Assembly (NCBI GenBank): GCA_903858085.1
Contig: CAIOHJ010000129.1
Location: 1 to 64,000 of the forward strand
Length of the DNA: 64,000 bases
Direction of reading: 5' to 3'
Source of the DNA: an uncultured Chloroflexota bacterium
GTDB lineage: Bacteria; Chloroflexota; Anaerolineae; Caldilineales; Caldilineaceae
Shown: piece after piece, positions 19,322-28,910 of the stretch
Numbering within the stretch: position 1 is the first letter of the stretch
Layout: every line of letters starts with the position of its first letter
Made by a program: the position numbers and the translations under genes
The notes under the pieces: generated by a model
The model's database searches: none
What the model saw: the letters and a program-made list of their open reading frames with translations, nothing else
What the model was told of the DNA's origin: nothing

Positions 19322-21085
19322 ATGCGCCCACCCATCCGCCATCTCTCCTTCACACACTACCTGACCTACGACCAGCTGACCGAAGTGGTGCACGACCTGG
19401 CAGCCGCCTGGCCAGAGTTCGTCCGCCTGCACGCCATCGGCCAGAGCCACCGCCAACGCACTCTCTGGCTGCTCGAAATCAGCAACTGGACCACCGGCGA
19501 CGAAACAAGCAAACCCGCTTTCTACATCGACGCCAATATCCACGCCGAAGAGATCTGCGGCACCTCGGTGGCCCTCTACACCGCCGTTACATTGCTGCGC
19601 GACTACGGCCACGACCCCCTGGTCACCCGCCTGCTCGACGAACAGATCTTCTACATCGTGCCGCGCGTCAACCCCGACGGCGCCGAGTTCGTCCAACAGC
19701 TCCCCTTCTACGAATGGATCGGCAACGGCCGCTTTTTGCCCGGCGAAGAGCAGTCTGGCCCCGGCCTCCACTACGCTGACCTCGACGGCAACGGCCTGAT
19801 CCTCGACATGCGCATCCGCGACGACGCCGGCGAATGGAAGGCCAGCACCCTCGACCCACGCCTCCTGCTCCCACGCCCGCCCGATGAAACCGGCGGGGTC
19901 TACTACCGCCTGCTCCCCGAAGGACGGCTGGTCGACTGGCAGGGGGGAGATTTCGCTCTCCCGCGCCCCCAGGACGGCAACCTCAACCGCAATTACCCCT
20001 CCAACTGGGTGCCCGAAAGCCAGCAGTACGGTTCAGGCGAACACCCACTGAGCGAGCCCGAGGTCGCCGCCGTCGTGCGCTGGATCCTGGATCACCCCAA
20101 CATTGCCGGAATGCAGTGCTACCACAGCCACAGCGGCGTGATCCTCCGCCCCTGGCTCACCTTCCCCGACTCCCATTTTTTGGGCGAGGACAAATTGCTC
20201 TACCAGTCGATCGGAGACCTGGGCGTCGCCGAGACCGGCTATCCGTTGATCTCGGTCTTCGAAGATTTTACCCCCGACAAAAGCCTGAAACGGTACGGTT
20301 CGTCGATCGACTGGAGCTTCGGCGCCCTGGGCATCCCCACCTTCAGCACCGAGCTCTGGGATGTCTTCCGGGCGGCCGGGATCGAACGTGAGGATTTCTA
20401 CCCGCTGCGCAATTTTGCCGAGCAGGATTGGCTCAAGTTGTTGCACTGGCAGGACGAAGCCCTCGGCGGGGAGGGCTTTATGCCCTGGACCCCCTTCGAC
20501 CACCCCCAGCTGGGGCCGGTGGAGATCGGCGGCTGGAGACGTATGTTGACCTTCCGCAATCCCCCCCCGGCTCGCTACCTGGAGGAGATGGCGCAGGCCA
20601 ATTGCCGGTTCACCCTGCGCCATGCAGCCTGTGCCCCGCAGCTGCGGCTGCGCGACTGTACCGCCACCCCGCTGGGGGGAAGACTCTGGCAAATCCGCGC
20701 CGTGGCAGACAACCCTGGCTTCCTGCCGACCTCTCTGAGCGCCCAGGCGGTTGCGATGCGGGCCGCTCCCCCTGTGGTGGCCGAGCTGACCAGCCCGGCC
20801 CCGCTGCGCTTCGTCCAGGGCCTCCCCCGCCTGGATCTGGGCCACCTGGCCGGCCGGCTGCAGCGCCACACAGCCTATTCGCGTTTCTATGACTGGCCCG
20901 CCAGTGCCCAGCCGCTGGAATGGGTGGTCGAAGTGCCAGAAGAGCTGCCGCTCTCCCTGACCGTGCACGTCGCCTGCCCACGCGCAGGAGCGGCCACAGC
21001 GACGATCCAGCTGCTCTCCCCTACATCCATCCACATCGAGCCAGCCCAGGTTGCGGCTGGCCGCAGCACAAAGGTTCAGCCATGA
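19322..21085 (+). CDS. M14-family zinc carboxypeptidase
   Basis: A 587-residue metallopeptidase related to carboxypeptidase A. Zinc ligands are H and E in NIHAEEICG and H in QCYHSHSG. The substrate-carboxylate region is DGNLNRNYPSNW, and the general base is Glu in FSTELWDVF. A long insert with DLDGNGLILDMRIRDD lies between the first and second metal motifs, a pattern typical of larger M14 proteins of unassigned specificity. No signal peptide is visible at the chosen ATG (19322), so it probably acts on imported peptides. Its stop overlaps the next start (ATGA). Confidence 0.88.
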   Translation: MRPPIRHLSFTHYLTYDQLTEVVHDLAAAWPEFVRLHAIGQSHRQRTLWLLEISNWTTGDETSKPAFYIDANIHAEEICGTSVALYTAVTLLRDYGHDPLVTRLLDEQIFYIVPRVNPDGAEFVQQLPFYEWIGNGRFLPGEEQSGPGLHYADLDGNGLILDMRIRDDAGEWKASTLDPRLLLPRPPDETGGVYYRLLPEGRLVDWQGGDFALPRPQDGNLNRNYPSNWVPESQQYGSGEHPLSEPEVAAVVRWILDHPNIAGMQCYHSHSGVILRPWLTFPDSHFLGEDKLLYQSIGDLGVAETGYPLISVFEDFTPDKSLKRYGSSIDWSFGALGIPTFSTELWDVFRAAGIEREDFYPLRNFAEQDWLKLLHWQDEALGGEGFMPWTPFDHPQLGPVEIGGWRRMLTFRNPPPARYLEEMAQANCRFTLRHAACAPQLRLRDCTATPLGGRLWQIRAVADNPGFLPTSLSAQAVAMRAAPPVVAELTSPAPLRFVQGLPRLDLGHLAGRLQRHTAYSRFYDWPASAQPLEWVVEVPEELPLSLTVHVACPRAGAATATIQLLSPTSIHIEPAQVAAGRSTKVQP

Positions 21086-22254
21086 CACCGCCGCCGACCC
21101 GTTCTGTCTATCTTGGCACCGACTTTTATCGTGCCCGTGTCGCCCAGCTGCAGCGCGCAGCCGGAGAAGCCGGGCTGGATGGGCTGTTGGTGCTCAACCC
21201 AGCCAACCTGATGTGGGCGACCGGCTTTTTTCACATCCCCAACGAACGCCCGCTCGGCCTCTACCTGCCAGCCGACGGCGCACCGATCCTGCTGGTCCCC
21301 TTTCTGGAAAAAGAAAATGCCCAGGAGAGCTGGATCGAGGAGATCCGTTGGTACCTCGAGTATCCGGGCGAGATCCCCGCCGAGGTCTGGATGGTGGGCC
21401 AGCTGGCGGGTGGCCGCATCGGGGTCGACGCCGCCAGCTACAACACCTTCCAGGCCATGGCCGCAGCCAAAACAGGGCTGCGCTTGGACAGCACGGTCAG
21501 TCGGCTCCGTTTTGTCAAGACCGCTGCCGAAATTGAGCTGACCCGGGTGGCGGCCGCCTACGCCGACGCCGGGCTGGAGATCGCACGCCAGGCAGTTGCC
21601 GACGGGCTGCGCCGCGGGATCACCGAGCTGGATGTCGTGCAGCTTGTGCAGGCCGAGACGACGGCCCGGATGAAGCGCGAGCTGGCCGATCTGGTCAATT
21701 TTTACCGGGGAGCTGTCGCCCTGACCGCCCATGCTGGCCCGCGCGGGGCCCTGCCCCACGGCCAGCCAGGGCCGGTCGCCATCCAGCCCGGCGACACCCT
21801 GATCGTCGGAATCGGGGTCAAGGTAGGGGGCTACCACGCCGAGAGTGGCTGCACCTTCGTGGTCGGCGAACCGACCGCAGAGCAGCGGCGCTGCCTGGAG
21901 GCAACCTGGGCATGCGACGCAGCGGCACTGGCAGCGCTCCAGCCCGGCGTCCCCTGCAGCGCAGTCAACGAGGCAGCCTGGGCCAGCCTGCGCGACGCCG
22001 GCTACGGCGAGTTCATCCGCCACCGCATCGGCCACGGCATGGGGGTCGAGGGGCACGAGGCCCCCTGGCTTTCGCCCGGCGACGACACCCCAGCCCGCCC
22101 GGGCATGGTCTTCTCCAACGAACCGGGCATCTACCGACCGGGCATCGACGGCTACCGGATTATCGACAGCATGGTCGTGACCGCACAGGGGGCAGAACGG
22201 CTCAGCAGCTATCTGGCCACCCATGGACCGGACGACCGAATCATTTCTATCTGA
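21082..22254 (+). CDS. M24-family 'pita-bread' hydrolase, metal ligands altered
   Basis: A 390-residue protein with a creatinase/prolidase N-terminal domain and M24 catalytic domain. Histidine in RIGHGMGVEGHEAPWLS and Glu in SNEPGIY are kept. The first metal aspartate position reads IVGIGVKVGGY (Gly for Asp), the second reads HAESGCT (Glu for Asp), and the last glutamate position reads YRIIDSM. Enzymes of this fold that lost metal ligands include creatinase, so a C-N hydrolase rather than an aminopeptidase is possible. The ATG overlaps the M14 stop by four bases. An exact substrate cannot be read from sequence. Confidence 0.8.
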   Translation: MTPPPTRSVYLGTDFYRARVAQLQRAAGEAGLDGLLVLNPANLMWATGFFHIPNERPLGLYLPADGAPILLVPFLEKENAQESWIEEIRWYLEYPGEIPAEVWMVGQLAGGRIGVDAASYNTFQAMAAAKTGLRLDSTVSRLRFVKTAAEIELTRVAAAYADAGLEIARQAVADGLRRGITELDVVQLVQAETTARMKRELADLVNFYRGAVALTAHAGPRGALPHGQPGPVAIQPGDTLIVGIGVKVGGYHAESGCTFVVGEPTAEQRRCLEATWACDAAALAALQPGVPCSAVNEAAWASLRDAGYGEFIRHRIGHGMGVEGHEAPWLSPGDDTPARPGMVFSNEPGIYRPGIDGYRIIDSMVVTAQGAERLSSYLATHGPDDRIISI

Positions 22255-22270
22255 CCAAGGAGACGTCCCT

Positions 22271-23680
22271 ATGCGCCCAGTACATCCTGAGTTGCAGGCA
22301 GCCTTTGACTGGATCGAAGCCCATCGCGACGAGGCGATCGCCGATCTGCAGCGGCTGGTCCAACAAAAAAGCGTCAGTGCCCAGAACATCGGGCTGGAAG
22401 CGTGTGCCCAGCAGGTCGTCGAGCTCATGCACGCCGATGGGCTCCCTGCAACCGCCTACCCCACCGACGGAGGCCCCCCCTGCGTGATCGGCCACCTGCC
22501 CAGCCGCAGCAGCAGCAAAACCCTGCTGGCCTACGCCCACTACGACGTGCAGCCCGAAGAGCCGGTCGACAAGTGGAGCTACCCCCCCTACGGCGGCGTG
22601 ATCGACCGCGGACGGCTCTGGGGCCGCGGGGCCACCGACAACAAGTCGGGCGTGCTGGCCTTTATCAAAGGGGCCAAAGCCTGGCTGCAAACCCGCGGCG
22701 ACCTGCCAGTCGGGGTCAAATTTCTCACCGAAGGCGAAGAAGAGATCGGTTCCATCCACCTGGGCCCCTTGGTAGCAGCCCACCCGGAACTGGTGCGCGC
22801 CGATGCCATGCACTGCCTGGACGGCGGCGTCGACCCCAGCTCGCTGGTGCCCGACATCGACCTCGGCCTCAAGAGTGTGCTTTTTGTGGAACTGGTGGCG
22901 CGCGGGGCCAACGCCGACATCCACAGCCTCAACGCACCGCTCCTCCCCTCCCCCGCCTGGGATCTGGTGCGGGCCCTCAACACGTTGATGGACGACCAGC
23001 GGCGAATCCTGGTCGACGGCTGGTACGAGGGGCTTTGGGAACTCGGCAAGGAAGAATATGATCAGCTGGAGGCCAATGCCGCACGGCTGGACCTCTCCAA
23101 GCTGCGCGCCGAGTGGGGAATCCAAGAGTTTGCCCTGGGCCGCGACGGGGTCGAAGCGCTGCGGGCTCGCGCCTACGAGCCAACCTGCAACATCGCCGGG
23201 CTGACAGCCGGCTACCAAGGAGCCGGCAGCAAGACCATCGTGCCCAATGAAGCCCGCGCCAAACTCGACCTGCGGCTGCCCCCGCTGATCGACCCGACAC
23301 GGGCGATCGAAAAGCTCCGACGCCATCTGGTCGAACGGGGTTTCGGCCACATCGAGCTGATCATCCGCGGGGGCACCCCCGAACCCCCCTACAAGATCAG
23401 CGTCAAAGAGGAGATCAGCCAGGCCATCGTGCGGGCCGCCGAACAGGTCTTCGGCGCGCCCCCGGTCATCAACGGCGTCAGCGCCGAGGGCACCATCCTC
23501 AAACATGTCTGGATGCCAACCGTGCTGACCGGCTTTGCCCAGCCCGACTGCAACCTGCACGCCCCGGATGAAAGCATCGACCTGGAACATTATATCAAAG
23601 GCATCCGCTATGCCGCAGCGATCCTGTGGGAGTACGGGCAGCTCGCCCCGCCCGACCTGCAGACAGGAACGCTGCCATGA
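22271..23680 (+). CDS. M20-family dipeptidase (carnosinase-like), copy 1
   Basis: A 469-residue zinc peptidase. Metal and catalytic residues are visible: AYAHYDVQ (His, Asp), GATDNKSG (bridging Asp), TEGEEEIGS (catalytic Glu and metal Glu), CLDGG (Asp) and NLHAPDE (His). A lid/dimerisation domain lies between. The length and the NLHAPDE ending match the CNDP/dipeptidase branch. AAGGAG precedes the ATG at 22271. The stop overlaps the next gene, a paralogue with the same organisation, by four bases. Confidence 0.91.
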   Translation: MRPVHPELQAAFDWIEAHRDEAIADLQRLVQQKSVSAQNIGLEACAQQVVELMHADGLPATAYPTDGGPPCVIGHLPSRSSSKTLLAYAHYDVQPEEPVDKWSYPPYGGVIDRGRLWGRGATDNKSGVLAFIKGAKAWLQTRGDLPVGVKFLTEGEEEIGSIHLGPLVAAHPELVRADAMHCLDGGVDPSSLVPDIDLGLKSVLFVELVARGANADIHSLNAPLLPSPAWDLVRALNTLMDDQRRILVDGWYEGLWELGKEEYDQLEANAARLDLSKLRAEWGIQEFALGRDGVEALRARAYEPTCNIAGLTAGYQGAGSKTIVPNEARAKLDLRLPPLIDPTRAIEKLRRHLVERGFGHIELIIRGGTPEPPYKISVKEEISQAIVRAAEQVFGAPPVINGVSAEGTILKHVWMPTVLTGFAQPDCNLHAPDESIDLEHYIKGIRYAAAILWEYGQLAPPDLQTGTLP

Positions 23681-25044
23681 ACGATATTTTTGCCTGGATC
23701 GACGCCCGCCGCGACGAGCTGGTGGCCGAACTGCAGACCCTGCTGCGCCAGCCCAGCATCAGCGCCCAGCACATCGGGCTGGACGAATGCGCCCACCTGC
23801 TGCGCGACCTGTGGGTGGCAGACGGGCTGACCCATACCCAGATTTTACCTGTCCCGTCTGCGCCGTCGATCGTCTACGCCACCGAAGCAGCCACTTCCCC
23901 AGGGGCCCGCACCCTGCTCTGCTACAGCCACTACGACGTCCAGCCACCTGAACCGCTGGAGCTCTGGGTCGATCCCCCCTTCAGCGCCACCCTCCGCGAC
24001 GGCGTGATCTATGCGCGCGGGGCCACCGACAACAAATCCGGGGCCCTGGCCTTTGTGCGGGCCGCCCAGGCCTTTCGAGAAGTGCGCGGGGGGCCCCCGG
24101 TCAACCTGGTGCACTTCTGCGAAGGAGAAGAAGAGGTCGGCAGCCCCCACCTGGCCGCCTGGGCCGCCGACCACCCCGATCTGCTCCGCTGCGATGCCAG
24201 CATCGGACTGGACGGCGGGGTGCACCACCCTTCGTTCAAACCGGAGATCCACCTCGGCATCAAGGCGATCCTGGCGGTCGAGCTGCGCGCAGCCAGCCAC
24301 GGCATCGACTTCTGGAGCGGCCGCGCCCAGCTGCTGCAGGCGCAGGCGGCTGCCTGGCGGCTCGTCCACTGCCTGGCCACGATCTTCTCCCCAGATGGGC
24401 GCATCCTGGTCGAGGGCTGGTACGACGACCTGGCCCCCCCCGACGCCGACGACCTCCACTGGCTGCGCAACGAGCTGGCCCACTTCGACCGCCAGGCGCT
24501 GCGGAAGCAGCTGGGGGTGCGCCAAGATTTCCCCTACGCCGACGACCTGGATCTGCTCAAAGCCATCCACTACGGGGCTTCGTGCAACATCGCCGGGCTG
24601 TCCGCAGGCTATGCAGGAGAAGGGATGAAAACGATCGTCCCCAGCAGCGCCGTCGCCAAGCTCGACTTCCGCTGCCCGCCCTCCCTGGAGCCAGCGCTCC
24701 AACTGGAAAAACTGCGCACCCACCTGACACGCCACGGCTTCGACGACATCGAGATCGTGACCCACACCGTGCGCGGCAACCCCTACAAAACCGCAGTGGC
24801 AGAGGCGATCAGCCAGGCCACGATCGCCGCAGCACACCAGATCTGGGGCGAACCGCCGCTGGTGATGGGTGTGAGCACCCAAGGCACGATCATGACCGCA
24901 CTGCCCCACCCGGCAGTGCTCAGCGGTTTCGGCGCGCCCGACAACAACCTGCACGCCCCCAACGAAAACATGCCGGTCGAACGCTACCTCCAGGGGATCC
25001 GGTTCGCCGCCACCATTTTCCAGGAGTTTGCCAGCCGCAGGTAA
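23677..25044 (+). CDS. M20-family dipeptidase (carnosinase-like), copy 2
   Basis: A 455-residue paralogue of the preceding gene. Metal motifs are CYSHYDVQ, GATDNKSG, CEGEEEVGS, GLDGG and NLHAPNE. The start overlaps the previous stop (ATGA). The tandem pair is divergent enough in the lid region to suggest different specificities or a heterodimer. It ends the rightward unit of the first locus; a strong hairpin follows. Confidence 0.91.
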   Translation: MNDIFAWIDARRDELVAELQTLLRQPSISAQHIGLDECAHLLRDLWVADGLTHTQILPVPSAPSIVYATEAATSPGARTLLCYSHYDVQPPEPLELWVDPPFSATLRDGVIYARGATDNKSGALAFVRAAQAFREVRGGPPVNLVHFCEGEEEVGSPHLAAWAADHPDLLRCDASIGLDGGVHHPSFKPEIHLGIKAILAVELRAASHGIDFWSGRAQLLQAQAAAWRLVHCLATIFSPDGRILVEGWYDDLAPPDADDLHWLRNELAHFDRQALRKQLGVRQDFPYADDLDLLKAIHYGASCNIAGLSAGYAGEGMKTIVPSSAVAKLDFRCPPSLEPALQLEKLRTHLTRHGFDDIEIVTHTVRGNPYKTAVAEAISQATIAAAHQIWGEPPLVMGVSTQGTIMTALPHPAVLSGFGAPDNNLHAPNENMPVERYLQGIRFAATIFQEFASRR

Positions 25045-25057
25045 AAACAGGCTGCTG

Positions 25058-25086
25058 GCGGGGGCTGCCTTCCCAGCAGCCCCCGC
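25058..25086. terminator. Stem-loop between convergent M20 and hydrolase genes
   Basis: GCGGGGGCTGC (25058-25068) and GCAGCCCCCGC (25076-25086) form a perfect 11-bp GC-rich stem with a seven-base loop. A second repeat, CGGCCAGCGC/GCGCTGGCCG (25097-25106 and 25125-25134), straddles the hydrolase stop. Both probably act in bidirectional termination. Confidence 0.6.
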
Positions 25087-25113
25087 ACAAACCGTCCGGC
25101 CAGCGCACCCCCT

Positions 25114-25908
25114 TCAAAGGGAGGGCGCTGGCCGAGAAAAACGGGAGGCCATGGCCAAAACACGCTGGATCGCATCTCGCGTCTGTACCTCGGCCTCATG
25201 GGGGCTGATGTGCCCCCCCGGGACAGTCACACTCTCTATCTGCGGAGGGATTCCGACATAATCGGTCTGCCCGACAACTGCCAGAGCTGGAACCCGCAGC
25301 TCCTGAAACAGCGCACTTGAATCTTCTGGTTGAAGAAGAACAGCCTCCAAGATCCGAGCAATTTCGACCCGCGACCGTCTTGAAAGCCCCTCTATCATCT
25401 GCCTGGCCAGTTCGGGGCGCTGTTCCAGAAAACTCCTGGTATAAAGCGATCTGGCCGCCTGTGCACCATAAAATTTCGGAAAGGCAGCGATGCGTTTTTG
25501 CAGGATAAACCCCATCCGCCGAAAGCCGCTTGTTCTTCGAAAGGGCATGTTGAAGAGGGCGAGGGCCTGAAACCGATCCGGAAATTGGAGGGCCGCTCGC
25601 AAAGCCGTCATGCTCCCCCAGGAATGGCCGACAGCTACACACTGCTGTAGACCCAACTCATTCAAGATGAGGAGAAGCATTGTCACACACTCCTCCAGTC
25701 TCCAGTCAAAGCCCACGCTGTCACTGCCCCCGTGTGCAGGCATATCGACAAAAATCTGCCTCCGTCCTTCCGCTGGGGCACAGATATTCGTCCAGAGACT
25801 CTTGTTAAGAAAGATCCCATGCAAATACACGACTGGTGGGGACCCATTGCCTTCAGTCACAGCAACACAGATACGCCCCAGATTTGTTTTTATCAAAATT
25901 TCTTTCAT
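25114..25908 (-). CDS. Alpha/beta hydrolase
   Basis: A 264-residue serine hydrolase of the alpha/beta fold. The oxyanion region is VVYLHGIFLNKSLW, the nucleophile elbow is VGHSWGSMTA (Ser), the acid is probably Asp in VVGQTDYVG, and the His is in VPGGHISPHE. ATG at 25906-25908 with GAGGAGGG upstream. It is the last gene behind the TetR regulator and the NAD-binding protein, so the three probably form one unit. The substrate is unknown. Confidence 0.87.
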   Translation of the reverse strand: MKEILIKTNLGRICVAVTEGNGSPPVVYLHGIFLNKSLWTNICAPAEGRRQIFVDMPAHGGSDSVGFDWRLEECVTMLLLILNELGLQQCVAVGHSWGSMTALRAALQFPDRFQALALFNMPFRRTSGFRRMGFILQKRIAAFPKFYGAQAARSLYTRSFLEQRPELARQMIEGLSRRSRVEIARILEAVLLQPEDSSALFQELRVPALAVVGQTDYVGIPPQIESVTVPGGHISPHEAEVQTRDAIQRVLAMASRFSRPAPSL

Positions 25909-25969
25909 GGCCGCCCTCCTCGACCCGCAAAGGTCCAGCCCCTCGCAGACTGCCCGCCGCCCAGACCCG

Positions 25970-26593
25970 TCAGCGTGCGGCAAGGCCCGCCTGCAGCACC
26001 TCAATCGCCCGGCGAGAGAGGTCAAGCCCCGGCTGCTGGCGCAGAACCGTGACCGCCAGCATCGCAACCCCGTGCACCATCTGCCAGCAGGCCATCGACA
26101 TCTCAAACACACCCCAGCCAGGACGCTCCTGAAAAAGACCGGCGGCGACACAGCGTTCCACAGCCTCTTGCAGCACCTTGAAGGCGGGGCTGGCACGCAG
26201 CTGCGCCGCGCTGTCGGTGTCTGGCTGCGCAGCGGCGGCATGCAGCGGCAGATAGGTGAATGCCAACAGGAACGCGTCGGTGTTCTCTGTGGCAAAACGC
26301 ACATAATTCAAGCCACATTCGCGCAAAAAATCGCCGGGCGGCAATGCAGGGTCTGTGCTGCGCAGCATCGCCGCCAGCTGGTCGAATGCAACCTGGCAGA
26401 CCGCAGCGACAATCTCCTCCTTGCCGCTGTAGTATTCGTAAAGCCCAGCCGGGCTGTAATCGATCCGCTCCGCGAGCGACCGCATCGAAAGCGCACCGAT
26501 GCCTTCGTTGCGAATAATGTCGCTGGCTGCCTCGAGGATTGCCTGCTGGGTTCGCTGGTAGCGCCGCTTGCGCGGCGTCGCTGTCGTTCTCAT
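25970..26593 (-). CDS. TetR-family transcriptional regulator
   Basis: A 207-residue one-component regulator. The N-terminal helix-turn-helix reads QAILEAASDIIRNEGIGALS followed by MRSLAERIDYSPAGLYEYY, the standard TetR pattern. The C-terminal ligand-binding part resembles TetR_C_33/WHG-type domains. It starts ten bases after the upstream NAD-binding gene and precedes the alpha/beta hydrolase, so it probably controls this small unit and itself. No palindrome was recognised with confidence upstream. Confidence 0.88.
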   Translation of the reverse strand: MRTTATPRKRRYQRTQQAILEAASDIIRNEGIGALSMRSLAERIDYSPAGLYEYYSGKEEIVAAVCQVAFDQLAAMLRSTDPALPPGDFLRECGLNYVRFATENTDAFLLAFTYLPLHAAAAQPDTDSAAQLRASPAFKVLQEAVERCVAAGLFQERPGWGVFEMSMACWQMVHGVAMLAVTVLRQQPGLDLSRRAIEVLQAGLAAR

Positions 26594-26603
26594 CGGCGGA
26601 ATG

Positions 26604-27524
26604 CTACCTTCCAGCACCCACACAAAGCTCGATACCCTGCTTGTACGCGGTCGGCTGCACCCCGTATGCCGACTCGATCTTGCCGGAGCCAAATCGATAG
26701 TCGTGCTCAAACTGGTACATCATCTCTTCGTTTTCATGCAGCGCCGTCACGAAAAGACCAAGAAACTTCCGCATCCAGCCGGGGATCTCCTGCAGCCTGA
26801 AAGGTTGCCCCGCCGCTTCACAGGCCAGCCGCACAAAGGCCTGCCCCGTGAGCGGTTCCTGACAGGTGGGGAGGTGCCAGCTCTGGCCAAATGCCCCCAC
26901 TGAATTTCCCAACACCGCAACTGCACTCCCGGCGTCAGGGGTAAAGGTAAACGAGTGAAGTGCCCGCGGAGTACCGAGCCATTGCGGCGGTTTTCCAGCC
27001 CGGATGCGCTGGAATACGGTAGTCTGTAGAATCCCCTGCACGTCGCCCGGCCCATAAAAATCAGCCGAACGGGCAATCAGCGCCTGCAAATTCCCCCTGC
27101 GTATCTCATCGAGCAACAGGGTCGCAACCTTTGCACGGACTTCACCTTTCTGGCTGATCGGGTTGAAGGGGGTCTCCTCCGTCATCAGCCCCTCTACACG
27201 ACCGTAGGCGTACACATTGTCGAAAAAGACAAGGCGTGCGCCATGCCGCTTGCAGGCGTCAATCACGTTGCGCATGACACGAGGCCACTGGTCTTGCCAG
27301 ACCGCTGTATTGTACTGCAGACCTGCCACCAGATAGACAACTTCGCTGCCTGAGACCGCATCCGCAGTCGATCGGCCATCCAACAGATCCGCCACGACCG
27401 TCTCGTCACCTTCATGGACCTTGCGCGGGTTGCGACTCACCTGGCGGATCTTCAGGGTGGATGCGGCCAGCGCTTTGGAAAGTTCACGGGCAATCGAACC
27501 ATTGGCCCCCAAAATCGTCTGCAT
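26604..27524 (-). CDS. NAD(P)-binding epimerase/dehydratase-like protein
   Basis: A 306-residue atypical extended SDR. It begins MQTILGANGSIARELSKAL, a Rossmann glycine motif (GxxGxxA). FFDNVYAYGRVEG is at the expected active-site position, with Tyr but without the usual downstream lysine spacing, and RSADFYGPG follows. Family members serve as epimerases, reductases or NADP sensors. The ATG at 27522-27524 has an AGGTGAT site. It is first in a likely unit with the TetR and hydrolase genes. Confidence 0.82.
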   Translation of the reverse strand: MQTILGANGSIARELSKALAASTLKIRQVSRNPRKVHEGDETVVADLLDGRSTADAVSGSEVVYLVAGLQYNTAVWQDQWPRVMRNVIDACKRHGARLVFFDNVYAYGRVEGLMTEETPFNPISQKGEVRAKVATLLLDEIRRGNLQALIARSADFYGPGDVQGILQTTVFQRIRAGKPPQWLGTPRALHSFTFTPDAGSAVAVLGNSVGAFGQSWHLPTCQEPLTGQAFVRLACEAAGQPFRLQEIPGWMRKFLGLFVTALHENEEMMYQFEHDYRFGSGKIESAYGVQPTAYKQGIELCVGAGR

Positions 27525-27750
27525 GGGTTTCTATCACCTTTCAAAATCTGCTTGAATTGCACACTGCACTGCACCAGGAAGTCTTCTGTGAAGACAGAGC
27601 ACACCGGATGGGTCGCCGAACACAATCCCACTGAAATGGTCGCCATCGGCCCCAGAGCAGATCGGATGTTTTCCGCGTCCAGTCGAGCAAGACTCAAAAA
27701 ACGACTGCTTGCCCTTTCCGCACCCTGGCTGCCGGTGTGACACTACAAAC

Positions 27751-28680
27751 TCAAAAGTTGAACTTGACCCCGGTCAGCTGCTCGGAGAGTTCCCAAAAAC
27801 GTCGCAGGGCAGCGTCGTCGCTGGCAGCACTGTTTGCTTTTTGTTCGGCCGGATAGCCGAGCAGATTGAATTTGTGCGGGCCATAGAAGACCCCCCCTTT
27901 GGCCTCTGGAGCTGTCGTTCCATAGAGGATCGGCAACACACCCATACGGACGTCCTGGGCCAGGAGAGGCTGGACGACACGATAAAGAAGCGCCTCAAGC
28001 CTCGCTCCTGACTGCTGAACACTGTTCGTCTGCAGGTTGCCGATGACAAAACCTGGATGTGAGACATTCGCAAGGGTATCGCGCCCGGCCGCACGCAGGC
28101 GTTTCTGCAGCTCGAATGTGAAAAATACATTGGCCAGTTTGCTCTGTCCATAGGCAGCCCAGCGGCTGTACTTCTTTCGCCCCATCAGATCTTCAAAGTG
28201 GATCGCCCCCATGTAGTGAGCGCTGCTGCTCACGGTGTGAATCCGCGCCTTGGGCCTCTTGACGATCAGATCCAACAAAAGCCCCGTCAACGCAAAATGG
28301 CCCAGATGATTGACGCCGATCTGCATCTCAAACCCATCGGGCGTCTCCTGGCGTGGGATCGCCATCACACCTGCGTTGTTGAGCAGGATGTCCAGAAATT
28401 CATACTTCTGCTTGAAGGCAAGGGCAAAAGACCGGACAGAACTCAAATCGCCCAAGTCAAGCCCCATGAGATCCACCGCAGCAGCAGGCTGTTCCTGCAA
28501 AAGTGCCTGGCGAGCATTTTCACCTTTCTGAAGATTCCGAGCCGTCATCACAACGGTTGCACCTTTTGCCGCCAATGCTTTCGAGCATTCAAAGCCCAGC
28601 CCGCTGTTGGCACCAGTCACAACCGCCACTTTGCCCTGTAAACCGGGCATCTCCTCTTGTGTCCATCTTGTCGAATTCAT
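27751..28680 (-). CDS. Short-chain dehydrogenase (retinol dehydrogenase-like)
   Basis: A 309-residue classical SDR. The cofactor motif is VVTGANSGLGFE, the NAG motif is LLNNAGVMA, a conserved Asn sits in IGVNHLGHF, and the active site is Ser in TVSSSAH with YGQSKLAN (Tyr-x-x-x-Lys). The C-terminus is long, as in the RDH/WW-oxidoreductase branch. GGGAGA precedes the ATG at 28678-28680. It stands apart from both neighbours by about 225 bases, in which nothing recognisable was found. Confidence 0.9.
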   Translation of the reverse strand: MNSTRWTQEEMPGLQGKVAVVTGANSGLGFECSKALAAKGATVVMTARNLQKGENARQALLQEQPAAAVDLMGLDLGDLSSVRSFALAFKQKYEFLDILLNNAGVMAIPRQETPDGFEMQIGVNHLGHFALTGLLLDLIVKRPKARIHTVSSSAHYMGAIHFEDLMGRKKYSRWAAYGQSKLANVFFTFELQKRLRAAGRDTLANVSHPGFVIGNLQTNSVQQSGARLEALLYRVVQPLLAQDVRMGVLPILYGTTAPEAKGGVFYGPHKFNLLGYPAEQKANSAASDDAALRRFWELSEQLTGVKFNF

Positions 28681-28910
28681 TGCACTGTCTCCCAAAAATT
28701 TTGTTTGTGTCGTGCACACAGACGCCTGCCAGCCCTTCAAAACGCCAGCGGACGGCAGCTGCCGTCCACCTCGACCGTCTGGCCGACGATCGTCCACACT
28801 GCACAGCCAGAAAGCCACTTCCCCGACAGCTCCTGAAGATGGCCAGAGGCCCTGTCAGAGCCTCTATTTCTGAACAATGTTTGGAATTCTAGTGCGCGTT
28901 TGGCTGTCTG

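Noticed and set aside
28681..28910. Palindromic TGTCAATTTGACC near 28905 as a third GntR operator
   Set aside because: It lacks the GTTGAC core and arm length of the two good copies and lies at the end of a gene, not at a promoter.
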